Counted from the stretch's first letter, positions 1-6,566 are shown. The stretch: DNA of 9,547 bases from Chloroflexota bacterium (GCA_021789355.1 JAJYJR010000190.1:1-9547); one strand, 5' to 3'. Numbers and translations are program-made. Notes: generated by a model not told the origin, from the sequence alone.

Positions 1-368
1 GGCCCGTGCCCCTCGGCGGCGCGCGGCGCACGCCGCTCGGGGCGTTCGGCCTGGGCGCCATCTTCGCCATCGGCTGGACGCCCTGCATCGGTCCCACGCT
101 CGGCGCGATCCTGGGGCTGGCGGCGCTGGGCCCCAGCGTGCAGGCGGGCCTGCTGTTCGCGGCCTACTCCGCCGGGCTGGGCATCCCGTTCATCCTGTTC
201 GCGCTCGCGATCGACCGGACGCCCGGCCTCGTCCACACGCTCCGCCGGCACGCGCGGGCGATGGAGCTGGCGGGTGGCTCCCTGGTGGTGCTGGTAGGGC
301 TGAGCCTGGTGTTCGACTGGCTGGGCTGGTTCGCCGCGCGGTTCAGCTACCTGACCCCGCGTGTCTGA
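1..368 (+). CDS. ccdA: CcdA-family cytochrome c biogenesis / thiol-disulfide transporter, C-terminal part (5' truncated)
   Basis: This is the C-terminal 121 residues of an integral membrane protein; the frame is open to the left edge, so the GTG at position 6 is not taken as the start. A hydrophobic helix carries GWTPCIGPTLGAILG, the TPC-x-GP signature of CcdA/DsbD-beta proteins. Its Cys is one of the two conserved membrane cysteines that relay electrons from cytoplasmic thioredoxin to extracytoplasmic thiol proteins. Two more hydrophobic segments follow (LLFAAYSAGLGIPFILFALAI and LAGGSLVVLVGLSLVFDWLGW), matching the last helices of the family. The stop codon lies inside the start of the next gene (8-bp overlap, GTGTCTGA), so the two are probably translationally coupled. 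The downstream thioredoxin is the expected redox partner. The family call is secure; whether the physiological target is cytochrome c or other thiol proteins cannot be told. Confidence 0.88.
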   Translation, partial: PVPLGGARRTPLGAFGLGAIFAIGWTPCIGPTLGAILGLAALGPSVQAGLLFAAYSAGLGIPFILFALAIDRTPGLVHTLRRHARAMELAGGSLVVLVGLSLVFDWLGWFAARFSYLTPRV

Positions 369-1026
369 CCCGGCTCCCGCCCCTCCCGACGCACGCCGCG
401 GCGTGGTGGGCCCGTTCAGCGGCCGCCAGCTGCTGGTGCTCGCGCTGGCCGTCGTGGTCGTGGCCGTCGCGCTCAAGGCCGTCACCACGCCCATCGGCAC
501 GGCGGCACCGCCGGCGCCCACGCCGGGCGCATCGTTCGTCGCGTTCGCCGCGCCCCAGCAGGGGCTGCAGCCCGGGGATCGCGCCCCCGAACTGGTGGGG
601 ACCGCCAACGGCCGGCCGGTTGAGCTCACCGACCTGCAGGGCCGGCCGATCCGCCTGTCCGACTTCCTCGGTCACCCCGTGTGGATCAACTTCTTCGCCT
701 CCTGGTGCCCTCCCTGCCAGTCGGAGACGCCGACCATCGAGGAGGTCTACGAGACGGATCGGGCGCAGGGGCTGGCGGTCATCGGCGTGAGCGTCCAGGA
801 GTCGTCGGTCGCCGACGTCCTCGCCTACGCAAAGACGTATGGGCTGCAGTACACGATCGGGTTCGACGGCACGTCGGCCATCTACCGGGCCTATCACGTG
901 TACGGGCTGCCAACGCAGGTCTTCATCGACCGACAGGGGCTGGTGCGGCAAGTGTGGAACGGGCCGCTCTCGTTGTCCCAGGCCGAGCAGATGCTGGCGC
1001 CGCTCCTGGGGAGTCCCGCCCCGTAG
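361..1026 (+). CDS. TlpA/ResA-like membrane-anchored thioredoxin-fold protein
   Basis: A 221-residue protein starting at a GTG that overlaps the end of the ccdA-like gene by 8 bp. A short cytoplasmic N-terminus is followed by one hydrophobic segment at about residues 24-40 (LLVLALAVVVVAVAL), which should act as an uncleaved signal anchor, then a Pro/Ala-rich linker. The thioredoxin-like domain (about 70-217) has the active site WCPPC at 115-119 (Cys116, Cys119) after VWINFFAS, and the cis-proline loop GLPTQVFID at 182-190 (Pro184). This matches the AhpC/TSA-Redoxin-TlpA group, which reduces extracytoplasmic disulfides such as apocytochrome c cysteines using electrons from CcdA. The pairing with the upstream gene supports that role. 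ResA and TlpA proper usually have CEPC or CVPC; CPPC is common among unassigned paralogues, so no specific gene name is given. Confidence 0.9.
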   Translation: MSDPAPAPPDARRGVVGPFSGRQLLVLALAVVVVAVALKAVTTPIGTAAPPAPTPGASFVAFAAPQQGLQPGDRAPELVGTANGRPVELTDLQGRPIRLSDFLGHPVWINFFASWCPPCQSETPTIEEVYETDRAQGLAVIGVSVQESSVADVLAYAKTYGLQYTIGFDGTSAIYRAYHVYGLPTQVFIDRQGLVRQVWNGPLSLSQAEQMLAPLLGSPAP

Positions 1027-1044
1027 CCTCGGCCGCGCCCGCAG
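1027..1044. other. 18-bp convergent gap between tlpA-like and MBL genes
   Basis: The plus-strand thioredoxin gene and the minus-strand hydrolase gene end tail to tail with 18 bases between their stop codons. No stem-loop with a T tract is visible here, so no intrinsic terminator can be assigned for either transcript. Confidence 0.6.
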
Positions 1045-1902
1045 TCAGAGCGGCTCGAAGCGGAAGCGATCCCGGTCGGCGACCAGCCGGCCCACCGGCG
1101 TGCGCGGTTCGTGCGACAGCACCACCGTCCAGCCCTCCTCGACCGCGCGCCGGAAGAGCCCCACCTTGACCTCCACGCTGGTCAGCGGGAAATCGTCGAA
1201 CGACGTGACCCAGCGGGGGTTCGCACTCCACGGTCGCATGAACAGGTCGCCGAAGAAGCCGACGGTGCGGTCGCGGCCGCGCACCACCACGGCCTGGTGT
1301 CCGCCCGAGTGCCCGCCGGTCCGGATCGCCGTGACGCCCGGCAGCAGCTCCGCCTCGCCGTCCACGGCGCCGGCCCATCCCGCCTGCTCGACGAGCCGCA
1401 GCTCGCCCTGCTCGTAGCTCGCCTGCAGCCGCGGGTTGTCGCCCAGCGCGAACTCCCATTCCAGGCGCTGCGCGGCGATGCGAGCCCGCGGGAAGGCGGC
1501 CGCACCGTCCTGCGCCAGCAGTCCGCCGGCGTGGTCGAAGTGGAGGTGGCTGAGTGCCACCACGTCCACCGTGGCCGGATCGAACCCGGCGGCGCGAAGG
1601 GCCGGCAGGACGGGTGGTCCCTGGAGGTCCCGCTGCTGGCGCATCTTCTCGTCCGAGCGCTCGCCGATGCCGGTCTCGACCAGCACGCGCCCGCCCGGCG
1701 CCTCCACCAGCAGGCAGTTGAGGGCCTGCAGGAGTGCACCCTGCGCGTTGATCTCGTCGGCAACCAGGCGCTGCCACATCACGCGCGGCACCGGGCCGAA
1801 GAGCGTTCCGGCATCGGAGCGGAACGTGCCGGCCTGCACGAGCGAGATCCGGGTGCCGCCCCCGAGGTCGGCCGACCAGGCGACACCTTCACGGATGGTC
1901 AT
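1045..1902 (-). CDS. MBL-fold metallo-hydrolase
   Basis: A 285-residue metallo-beta-lactamase-fold hydrolase, probably cytoplasmic because no signal peptide is visible. The dinuclear metal site is complete: SHLHFDHAGG with His119, His121, Asp123 and His124; the third-metal His198 in GGHSGGHQ; bridging Asp219 in FFGD; and His264 in LSHEP. The N-terminal strand NCLLVEAPGGRVLVETGIG and the GHSGGHQ turn resemble the COG0491 subgroup that includes lactonase-like and other hydrolases. Metal-site conservation does not identify the substrate, so AHL lactonase, phosphodiesterase and glyoxalase-type activities all remain possible. The ATG has a good ribosome binding site (AGGGGAG, 5-nt spacer). The gene starts 28 bp after dcd on the same strand and is probably the last cistron of nrdR-dcd-mbl. 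That position hints at, but does not show, a link to nucleotide metabolism. Confidence 0.87.
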   Translation of the reverse strand: MTIREGVAWSADLGGGTRISLVQAGTFRSDAGTLFGPVPRVMWQRLVADEINAQGALLQALNCLLVEAPGGRVLVETGIGERSDEKMRQQRDLQGPPVLPALRAAGFDPATVDVVALSHLHFDHAGGLLAQDGAAAFPRARIAAQRLEWEFALGDNPRLQASYEQGELRLVEQAGWAGAVDGEAELLPGVTAIRTGGHSGGHQAVVVRGRDRTVGFFGDLFMRPWSANPRWVTSFDDFPLTSVEVKVGLFRRAVEEGWTVVLSHEPRTPVGRLVADRDRFRFEPL

Positions 1903-1907
1903 CTGTA

Positions 1908-1914
1908 CTCCCCT
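1908..1914 (-). promoter_or_regulatory. Ribosome binding site of MBL hydrolase gene
   Basis: AGGGGAG on the minus strand, 5 nt before the ATG at 1902. It supports this start and independent initiation after the dcd stop codon. Confidence 0.7.
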
Positions 1915-1930
1915 GCTTGCGGCCGGCGGC

Positions 1931-3571
1931 CTATCGCCGCGGCGACCGCGGCCCCAGGCGCCGGTCCTTCTCGAAGTCGCGGTAGAACTCCGACGCGGTG
2001 GGCGTCTCCTGGCCCTGGTACCTGGATTTCAACGAGGGGCTGCCGTAGGGTCGTTCCACGGGGCTCGTCATGCGGAAGAAGCTGATCTGCCCGATCTTCA
2101 TGCCACTGTAGAGCGTGATCGGCAGGTTCGCCACGTTCGACAGCTCGAGCGTCAGGGTCCCCTTCCACCCCGGGTCGACGTAACCGGCCGTGGAGTGGAT
2201 GAGGAGCCCCAGGCGGCCCAGCGAGCTGTTGTGTGTCGGGATGAACGATCGCGACACGAGGAACAGTCCGCGCGGTGACGCAACCTGGATGCAGCGCACG
2301 GGAACCGGAGTGACCTCGCGCACCGCGTCGATGGTGCGGAAACGGTGGAAGGGCGCGTTCGCCGGCTTCTGCCGGGCGAGCTTTCGGCGGAGGCGGAAGA
2401 CGGGCCGATCCGGCGTGAACTTCACGCGGTACTTCGGTCCGTGATCGATGCCTTGCAGGATGGCCCGGCCCACGGTCTTGACGGGCCGGAACCCGAGACT
2501 CGCGGCGAGCTCGACCACGCCGTCGGCGACCACTTCCCTCGTGCTCGTGAACTCGCAGCGCCCGGCGATGTCGTCCACGAAGCCGTCCGTGTCCATCAGT
2601 CCCTGCAGGAGGGCAAGGCGCTGGGCGGGACCAGCCTGGAAGTACGCCGGCGGAATGTGCTTGCCGTCGAGCAGGCCGAGGTACCGCAGGCGGCTCGGCA
2701 GCGAGTCGTTCCGCCGATACCGGCCGGAGGCCTCATCGCGGGTGTGCCCGGTGCCCCCGATCCGGAACGCGCGGCGTCCATAACCCACGGCGCGGACCGC
2801 GTACCCGTCACCGCTGATCTGCTCGAGGACCTCGTCGTCCCATGAGGTGATCGTCGCGGCCGTCGTGGTGCCGTCTCCCAGCCATGCGCCGAGCGTGTAC
2901 GGCTCGATCGGCAGGTCGACGCGCGGCGGGTACTGCACGGGCCCGGCGAGCGGGACGTAGTGGTTCAGCTCGCCGCTGGCACGGAGGCTCCGGCGGATCT
3001 CCTCGGTCGTCCTGACCGCGAGGCGCCATGGACCGCGGCGCCGGCCCGCCTTGTCCACCGTGACCCACTGGTGCTCCGCGTCCGCCACGACGCGCGTCCC
3101 ATCCGAGAACACCACCTCGCGGCACGGTCGCCCAATCATCGGCGGCGTGGCTGCCACCACCTCGGTCGGGGCGCCGGTCTCGTCGAACACCAGGTCGCCC
3201 GGCTCGAGGTCGCCCATCGTCCGCCACCCGGCGAGCGTCGGAACGGGCGTGTCGAGCGCCAGCGCCTTGCCCTCCAGCCGCGCGACCAGGTCATCGGGCA
3301 GTTCCACCCACTCGAGCGTCTGGCCCAGCACGAACTCTCCCGGGTGCAGGATGAACGGCGCGTCGTCCTCGATGCGGATGAGCTCGGTCAGGTCAGGTTG
3401 CGGCACCCGCACGTCGATGTAGGCGTACCGGCTGCTGCGGAAGACCCGGAACTCGCGGTCCAGGTGCAGGTCGACCGACGATGGCTGGAGGCACTCGGGA
3501 TCGTACGGGTCGATCCGGATCCGGCGCGCCTCGAGCGCGGCGCGGATATCGCGGTCGGACAGGACGGCCAT
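1931..3571 (-). CDS. dcd: dCTP deaminase precursor interrupted by an in-frame intein
   Basis: A 546-residue precursor: N-extein residues 1-102, intein 103-448, C-extein 449-546. The joined exteins give a 200-residue dCTP deaminase, close to the usual 190 or so. dCTP deaminase makes dUTP (or dUMP in bifunctional forms) from dCTP to feed thymidylate synthesis. The N-extein carries [10 protein letters not shown] and [12 protein letters not shown]; the C-extein carries [32 protein letters not shown] and MKIGQ, all family hallmarks. By recalled alignment to E. coli Dcd, the first C-extein Ser is Ser111, Arg at +5 is Arg115, Ala at +14 is Ala124 and Glu at +28 is Glu138, so the active-site residues follow the intein and the unspliced precursor should be inactive. 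Close similarity to the M. tuberculosis enzyme makes combined deaminase/dUTPase activity plausible but unproven. The ATG is 2 nt after the nrdR stop, implying translational coupling; no strong RBS of its own is seen. The frame stays open upstream through nrdR, but family alignment fixes this Met. Confidence 0.95.
   Translation of the reverse strand: MAVLSDRDIRAALEARRIRIDPYDPECLQPSSVDLHLDREFRVFRSSRYAYIDVRVPQPDLTELIRIEDDAPFILHPGEFVLGQTLEWVELPDDLVARLEGKALALDTPVPTLAGWRTMGDLEPGDLVFDETGAPTEVVAATPPMIGRPCREVVFSDGTRVVADAEHQWVTVDKAGRRRGPWRLAVRTTEEIRRSLRASGELNHYVPLAGPVQYPPRVDLPIEPYTLGAWLGDGTTTAATITSWDDEVLEQISGDGYAVRAVGYGRRAFRIGGTGHTRDEASGRYRRNDSLPSRLRYLGLLDGKHIPPAYFQAGPAQRLALLQGLMDTDGFVDDIAGRCEFTSTREVVADGVVELAASLGFRPVKTVGRAILQGIDHGPKYRVKFTPDRPVFRLRRKLARQKPANAPFHRFRTIDAVREVTPVPVRCIQVASPRGLFLVSRSFIPTHNSSLGRLGLLIHSTAGYVDPGWKGTLTLELSNVANLPITLYSGMKIGQISFFRMTSPVERPYGSPSLKSRYQGQETPTASEFYRDFEKDRRLGPRSPRR
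2228..3265 (-). other. Class 3-type intein with LAGLIDADG homing endonuclease, inserted in dCTP deaminase
   Basis: A 346-residue self-splicing insertion. The N-junction is [14 protein letters not shown] and the C-junction is [11 protein letters not shown]. Residue 1 is Ala, so the normal class 1 N-S/N-O acyl shift at position 1 is impossible. Block B ([15 protein letters not shown]) has His65 and Trp67; block F ([17 protein letters not shown]) has Cys325; block G (FIPTHN) has Thr344, His345 and the terminal Asn346. Trp67/Cys325/Thr344 is the WCT triad of class 3 inteins, such as those in mycobacteriophage DnaB-type helicases, in which the block F Cys makes the first attack on the N-terminal scissile bond. 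The +1 residue is Ser. The endonuclease domain lies between blocks B and F. Junctions were placed by matching exteins to intein-free dCTP deaminases from memory; the ungapped VARLEGK+SSLGRLGL join is exactly the family sequence. Confidence 0.93.
2396..2908 (-). other. LAGLIDADG homing endonuclease domain inside the intein (approximate limits)
   Basis: Approximately intein residues 120-290. The two dodecapeptide motifs are [10 protein letters not shown] (first motif, Asp131) and [12 protein letters not shown] (second motif, Asp227). Each keeps the metal-binding acidic residue before the final Gly. Between them, [10 protein letters not shown] (about 202-211) matches block D, and [15 protein letters not shown] (about 278-292) resembles the late strand of the second half. 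There is no internal stop or frameshift, so the domain looks potentially active. Such enzymes cut intein-free alleles and copy the intein by recombination. The expected target is the dcd sequence spanning the uninterrupted Lys-Ser junction. Confidence 0.85.
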
Positions 3572-3573
3572 GC

Positions 3574-4059
3574 TCAGGAGCCCTTGCCCGACTGGCTGCT
3601 CGCGGCACGTGCCGAGAGCAGCCCGTCCACTTCGCGCTTCAGCTGCTCGATGTCCTCGAACGACTGGTAGACGCTGGCGAAGCGGATGTACGCGATCTGG
3701 TCGAGCTGGCGGAGGCGGTCCATGGCCAGCGCGCCGATGCGCTGGGAAGGCACCTCGCCGAAGCCGGCGGCGCGCAGCTCGGCTTCGATCGACGCCGCCG
3801 CCATGTCCGCCGCCCGCTCCGGCACCGGGCGGCGGGTCAGGGCCTTCTGCAGCCCCGACGCGAGCTTCTCCCGGTCGAACTCCTCCCGGGTCCCGTCCCG
3901 CTTGACCACCACCAGGCGCGCCGCCTCGACGCGCTCGTAGGTCGTGAAGCGGATCCCGCAGCGCACGCATTCACGCCGGCGGCGAATGGTCGCCCCTTCG
4001 TCCTGGTCGCGCGAGTCGATCACTCGGGTGTCGCGTTCGCCACAGGCCGGGCAGCGCAT
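3574..4059 (-). CDS. nrdR: Transcriptional regulator NrdR (ribonucleotide reductase repressor)
   Basis: A 161-residue NrdR, normal family length. It is a cytoplasmic repressor of ribonucleotide reductase genes that senses ATP/dATP. The N-terminal zinc ribbon has Cys3 and Cys6 (MRCPACGE) and Cys31 and Cys34 (ECVRCG), with the conserved [20 protein letters not shown] stretch. The ATP-cone follows at about residues 49-139, beginning [16 protein letters not shown] and ending around [17 protein letters not shown]. The ATG is preceded by GAGG with a 6-nt spacer, and the family always begins M-x-C-P-x-C, so upstream in-frame codons are rejected. dcd follows after 2 nt, placing two dNTP-pool genes in one transcript. 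A palindrome upstream may be an NrdR operator. The C-terminal 12 residues or so ([13 protein letters not shown]) are a Ser/Ala-rich tail. Confidence 0.97.
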   Translation of the reverse strand: MRCPACGERDTRVIDSRDQDEGATIRRRRECVRCGIRFTTYERVEAARLVVVKRDGTREEFDREKLASGLQKALTRRPVPERAADMAAASIEAELRAAGFGEVPSQRIGALAMDRLRQLDQIAYIRFASVYQSFEDIEQLKREVDGLLSARAASSQSGKGS

Positions 4060-4065
4060 GAGAGA

Positions 4066-4069
4066 CCTC
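4066..4069 (-). promoter_or_regulatory. Ribosome binding site of nrdR
   Basis: GAGG on the minus strand with a 6-nt spacer to the ATG at 4059. It supports the family-based start. Confidence 0.55.
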
Positions 4070-4080
4070 GAATTGCGCGT

Positions 4081-4102
4081 CCGACACGACCACCGGTGTC
4101 GG
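4081..4102. promoter_or_regulatory. Inverted repeat upstream of nrdR; candidate NrdR box
   Basis: A perfect 7-bp inverted repeat, CCGACAC-N8-GTGTCGG, lies 21 bp upstream of the nrdR ATG. Its inner part at 4084-4099 is ACAC-N8-GTGT, 16 bp, the same outer half-sites and spacing as the 16-bp NrdR box (recalled consensus acaCwAtATaTwGtgt). The middle (GACCACCG) is GC-rich and does not match the AT-rich core. NrdR boxes usually occur as pairs and no second copy was seen nearby. It could instead be another repressor's operator or a leader hairpin in the mRNA. Confidence 0.4.
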
Positions 4103-4243
4103 GCCAACGAGCGTACCACCGGACATCGGCGGGGGGCCACCGGATCCGCCGGGATGCCGGAGGCCCGGAGCTGCCCGGATGCGGCCCGAAGGTGCCGCCC
4201 GGGTTTCGGCGAGCCTTCCGGGCACCGGCTGCGTCGCGAACCG

Positions 4244-4792
4244 CTACACGCGGAACGTGCGCCAGGCGGACTGCGCGGGATCCCGCGCCGCCGCCAGGTC
4301 CGCGACGTGCCTGGCGAGGGCCTCCCGGGCGTGCAGCAGGTTGAGGTAACCGCGCTTGACCGCGATCTGCGCCTCCGTGCTGCGCATCCTCGAGCGGGGC
4401 CCCGCGGCAAGCTCGCAGCCGTGCCGCACCATGTCCAGCGCGCGCCGCGCGTGGGCGATCTCGGCCACGATCCCGGCACGGCTCGCCGCGTACGTGGCGG
4501 GAGCGTCGAGGCCCTCCGCGTCGGCAAGTCCCTGGTCGAGCATCGACATCGTCGTGCCGAGGTCGTCGAGAATCACGGATCCGTCCGACTCGTGGCGTCG
4601 CACCGCATCGACCCGGGCGATCACCGTCGCGAGGATCTCGTCGAGGTGGGCGCCAAGAGCGGCGGCGTCCTGCTGGAAGCGCTCCACCTTGCGCGTCGCC
4701 CGCAGCGCTCCCGACGCCCGCTGCAGGAACAGGGCCAGCGCGGCCGCGATCACGGCCGCGAGGACCAGCGGCAGGACGACGGCGAAGTCCAC
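4244..4792 (-). CDS. Small membrane-anchored hypothetical protein
   Basis: A 182-residue protein I do not recognise. It begins at a GTG 15 bp after the etfA stop, with only a weak ACAGG-type ribosome binding site. Residues 3-23 (FAVVLPLVLAAVIAAALALFL) form one N-terminal hydrophobic helix, likely a signal anchor with no clear cleavage site. The rest is hydrophilic, Ala/Arg/Glu-rich and mostly predicted helical by its pattern, with possible coiled-coil stretches (about 30-70 and 105-170). A single Cys occurs near residue 126 (RHGCELAAG) and there is no metal-binding or catalytic motif. Its place at the end of the acyl-CoA dehydrogenase/Etf operon suggests an accessory or stabilising role at the membrane, but it may simply be co-transcribed. 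The intact reading frame and coupling make it a likely real gene. Confidence 0.7.
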   Translation of the reverse strand: MDFAVVLPLVLAAVIAAALALFLQRASGALRATRKVERFQQDAAALGAHLDEILATVIARVDAVRRHESDGSVILDDLGTTMSMLDQGLADAEGLDAPATYAASRAGIVAEIAHARRALDMVRHGCELAAGPRSRMRSTEAQIAVKRGYLNLLHAREALARHVADLAAARDPAQSAWRTFRV

Positions 4793-4807
4793 CCTGTCGT
4801 GCCCGGG

Positions 4808-5782
4808 TCAGCCGCGGCGGGCGCGCACTGCCGCGGACAGGCGCGGCAGGATTTCGAAAAGATCGCCGACCACCATCAGGTCGGCGAACTCGGCGATCGG
4901 CGCATCGGGGTCGCGGTTGACCGCCACGATGGTGCCCGATGTCTGCATCCCGACCTTGTGCTGGATCGCCCCGCTGATCCCGGCGGCGAGATAGAGCTGA
5001 GGCTTCACGCTCTTGCCGGTCTGTCCGATCTGGTGCGCGTACCCGATCCATCCGGCGTCCACCACGGCGCGCGTCGCCCCCACCGCTCCGCCAAGGGCGT
5101 CGGCGAGCTCCTGCACGATGCCGAATCCCTCCGGCCCACCGACCCCGCGGCCGCCGGCGACGATCGTCGTGGCCTCCTCGATCGAGACGGCCTCGGAGGC
5201 CTCGGTGATGCGGTCCACGATCCGCACGGGAGGAAGATCCGCGGCCGGCGCGACCTCGACCTGCTCGACCCTTCCGGGCGCCGGTGCGACCTCGGCGGCG
5301 ACGGCGCTGGGCCGCACGATCACCAGCCCATGATCGGCCGAGAACTGGCTCCTGGTCACCAGGCGGCCGCCGAACACGCTCATCTCGGCCTGGGGGCCGG
5401 TGCCGACCCAGCTGACACCGGACGAGTTCGCCAGCACGCCCCAGTCGAGCAGGGCCTGCAGGATGCCCGCCACGTCCCGGCCGTCGTTGGACGCGCCGAG
5501 CAGCAGGAACGCCGGCTCACGTTCCCGCACGAGCGTGGCGACACGCTCCGCGATGACCGTGGCGATCGGCCGCTCGCGGTCGTCCACCTGGACGGCGATC
5601 ACGTCGGGTCCGTGCTCGGCCAGTGCCGTGGCCGCCGCGAGCGCCTCCGGCCCCACCAGGACCGAGGCGGCGGGGCGTCCGGCCGCGTCCCCCAGCGCCC
5701 TGGCGAGCGTCGCGAGCTCGCGGGCCAGTCGGGTCGGGGCACCGCCCGCGACCTCGCCGATCGCCCAGATCGCGCCGGCCAT
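4808..5782 (-). CDS. etfA: Electron transfer flavoprotein subunit alpha
   Basis: A 324-residue EtfA, normal length. With EtfB it forms the soluble FAD-containing heterodimer that accepts electrons from acyl-CoA dehydrogenases and passes them to a membrane oxidoreductase. The N-terminal alpha/beta domain (about 1-190) includes LLLGASNDGRDVAGILQALL. The C-terminal FAD domain has VAGGRGVGG (208-216), the ATRAVVDAGWI stretch with Arg238, and the EtfA signature QIGQTGKSVKPQLYLAAGIS followed by GAIQHKVGM (251-279). The conserved IVAVNRDPDAPIAEFADLMVVGD follows. The ATG shares its A with the etfB stop (TGATG), so translation is coupled. An upstream extension in the same frame inside etfB is rejected, because the MAGAIWAIGE start matches the family's first strand. 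Confidence 0.97.
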   Translation of the reverse strand: MAGAIWAIGEVAGGAPTRLARELATLARALGDAAGRPAASVLVGPEALAAATALAEHGPDVIAVQVDDRERPIATVIAERVATLVREREPAFLLLGASNDGRDVAGILQALLDWGVLANSSGVSWVGTGPQAEMSVFGGRLVTRSQFSADHGLVIVRPSAVAAEVAPAPGRVEQVEVAPAADLPPVRIVDRITEASEAVSIEEATTIVAGGRGVGGPEGFGIVQELADALGGAVGATRAVVDAGWIGYAHQIGQTGKSVKPQLYLAAGISGAIQHKVGMQTSGTIVAVNRDPDAPIAEFADLMVVGDLFEILPRLSAAVRARRG

Positions 5783-6564
5783 CAGATCAGCCTCCGGGAA
5801 GCAAGGAAGTCCACGATCCGCTCCACGGCCGCGTCGGGCGCGTCCCGCACGATCGTCGCACCGGCGCGCTGGGGCGGGGGCGTCGCCTCCTGGACGGTGG
5901 TGTGCGAGGCCGTCGACCCCACGCCCGCCGGGTCGATACCGAGATCCGCCAGCGACCACGTCGCGATCGGCTTCGACCGCGCCTGCATGATGCCGCGGAG
6001 CGACGGGTAGCGCGGCTCGCCGAGCAGCTGGGTGCCCGCGATGAGCGCGGGCATGTGCGCCTCGATGACGTCGTACCCGGTGGGGCTGATGCGCCGGACC
6101 CGGACCACGCCCGCGGCGGGATCGGGCTCGATCGACGCCGCGTAGGAGAGATACGGCAGGCCCAGCCGGGTCGCCACGGCCGCCCCCACCACCCCGCCCT
6201 GCCCGTCGGACGTGTCGGCTCCGGCCACCGCCAGGTCGTACTCCAGGCGGCCGAGCGCCGCCGCGAGCACGCGCCCCGTGGCCAGGGCGTCCGAGCCGGC
6301 CAGCGCGTCGTCCACGACCTGTACGGCACGGGCGGCACCCATGGCGAGTGCCTTGCGGATCGCCTCGACCGAGGGCGCGGGTCCCATGGTCAGCGTCACG
6401 ACCTCGCCGCCGTGCGCCTCCACCAGCCTGAGCGCCGCCTCCAGCACGTACTCGTCGTTGCCGTTCGCCTCGAGGCCGGTGGAGCGGTCGACGCTCCAGC
6501 CGTCGACCAGCCGCTCGTTGCCGACGACCGGCACCGCCTTGAGCAGCACGACGATCTGCACCAC
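5782..6564 (-). CDS. etfB: Electron transfer flavoprotein subunit beta
   Basis: A 260-residue EtfB, usual length. It binds AMP (or a second FAD in bifurcating forms) and docks acyl-CoA dehydrogenases. The sequence opens with the typical first strand IVVLLKAVPV. AGADTSDGQGGVVGAAVATRLG (114-135) is the nucleotide-binding segment, and the EtfB signature spans roughly 160-199, with MPALIAGTQLLGEPRYPSL then IMQARSKP at its end. Two consecutive GTG codons (6564 and 6561) can start it. GGAGG lies only 2 nt from the first but 5 nt from the second, so MQIVVLLK may be the true N-terminus. etfB precedes etfA, the usual order. Whether this Etf is bifurcating cannot be settled by eye; the neighbouring quinone-linked FeS protein favours simple transfer to quinone. 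Confidence 0.97.
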   Translation of the reverse strand: MVQIVVLLKAVPVVGNERLVDGWSVDRSTGLEANGNDEYVLEAALRLVEAHGGEVVTLTMGPAPSVEAIRKALAMGAARAVQVVDDALAGSDALATGRVLAAALGRLEYDLAVAGADTSDGQGGVVGAAVATRLGLPYLSYAASIEPDPAAGVVRVRRISPTGYDVIEAHMPALIAGTQLLGEPRYPSLRGIMQARSKPIATWSLADLGIDPAGVGSTASHTTVQEATPPPQRAGATIVRDAPDAAVERIVDFLASRRLI

Positions 6565-6566
6565 TA

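Larger units (their letters stand above)
4060..4243. other. 184-bp intergenic region between the etf operon and nrdR
   Basis: This is the largest gene-free stretch in the window. It must hold the 3' end of the upstream operon's transcript and, if nrdR has its own promoter, that promoter. Apart from the inverted repeat near nrdR, only loose complementarities are visible (for example GGTGCC at 4191-4196 with GGCACC at 4221-4226, loop of 24). No T-tract terminator and no convincing -35/-10 pair could be picked out by eye. No coding potential was recognised. Confidence 0.6.

Noticed and set aside
1045..1902. Naming the MBL hydrolase as an N-acyl homoserine lactonase (quorum quenching)
   Set aside because: The HxHxDH and related residues are shared by the whole superfamily. 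No substrate-specific feature is visible.
2228..3265. Interpretation of the insert as an ordinary class 1 intein or as a group I intron
   Set aside because: There is no Cys, Ser or Thr at position 1, which class 1 requires. The insert is translated in frame with protein-splicing blocks and ends in His-Asn, so it acts at protein level, not as an RNA intron.
3572..3970. Upstream in-frame extension of dcd by 133 codons
   Set aside because: It overlaps nrdR in another frame and has low-complexity Arg/Gly/Pro composition. The family N-terminus [10 protein letters not shown] begins at 3571.
4187..4226. Possible terminator downstream of the small membrane protein
   Set aside because: The complementary arms are short, the loop is long (24 nt) and no T tract follows on the minus strand. 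It is not better than chance for such GC-rich DNA.
3944..6010. A 688-codon plus-strand open frame antisense to nrdR, the hypothetical gene, etfA and part of etfB
   Set aside because: It lies opposite well-recognised genes on the minus strand, has an Arg/His/Gly-rich composition and shows no domain. Long antisense frames are expected at about 70% G+C.
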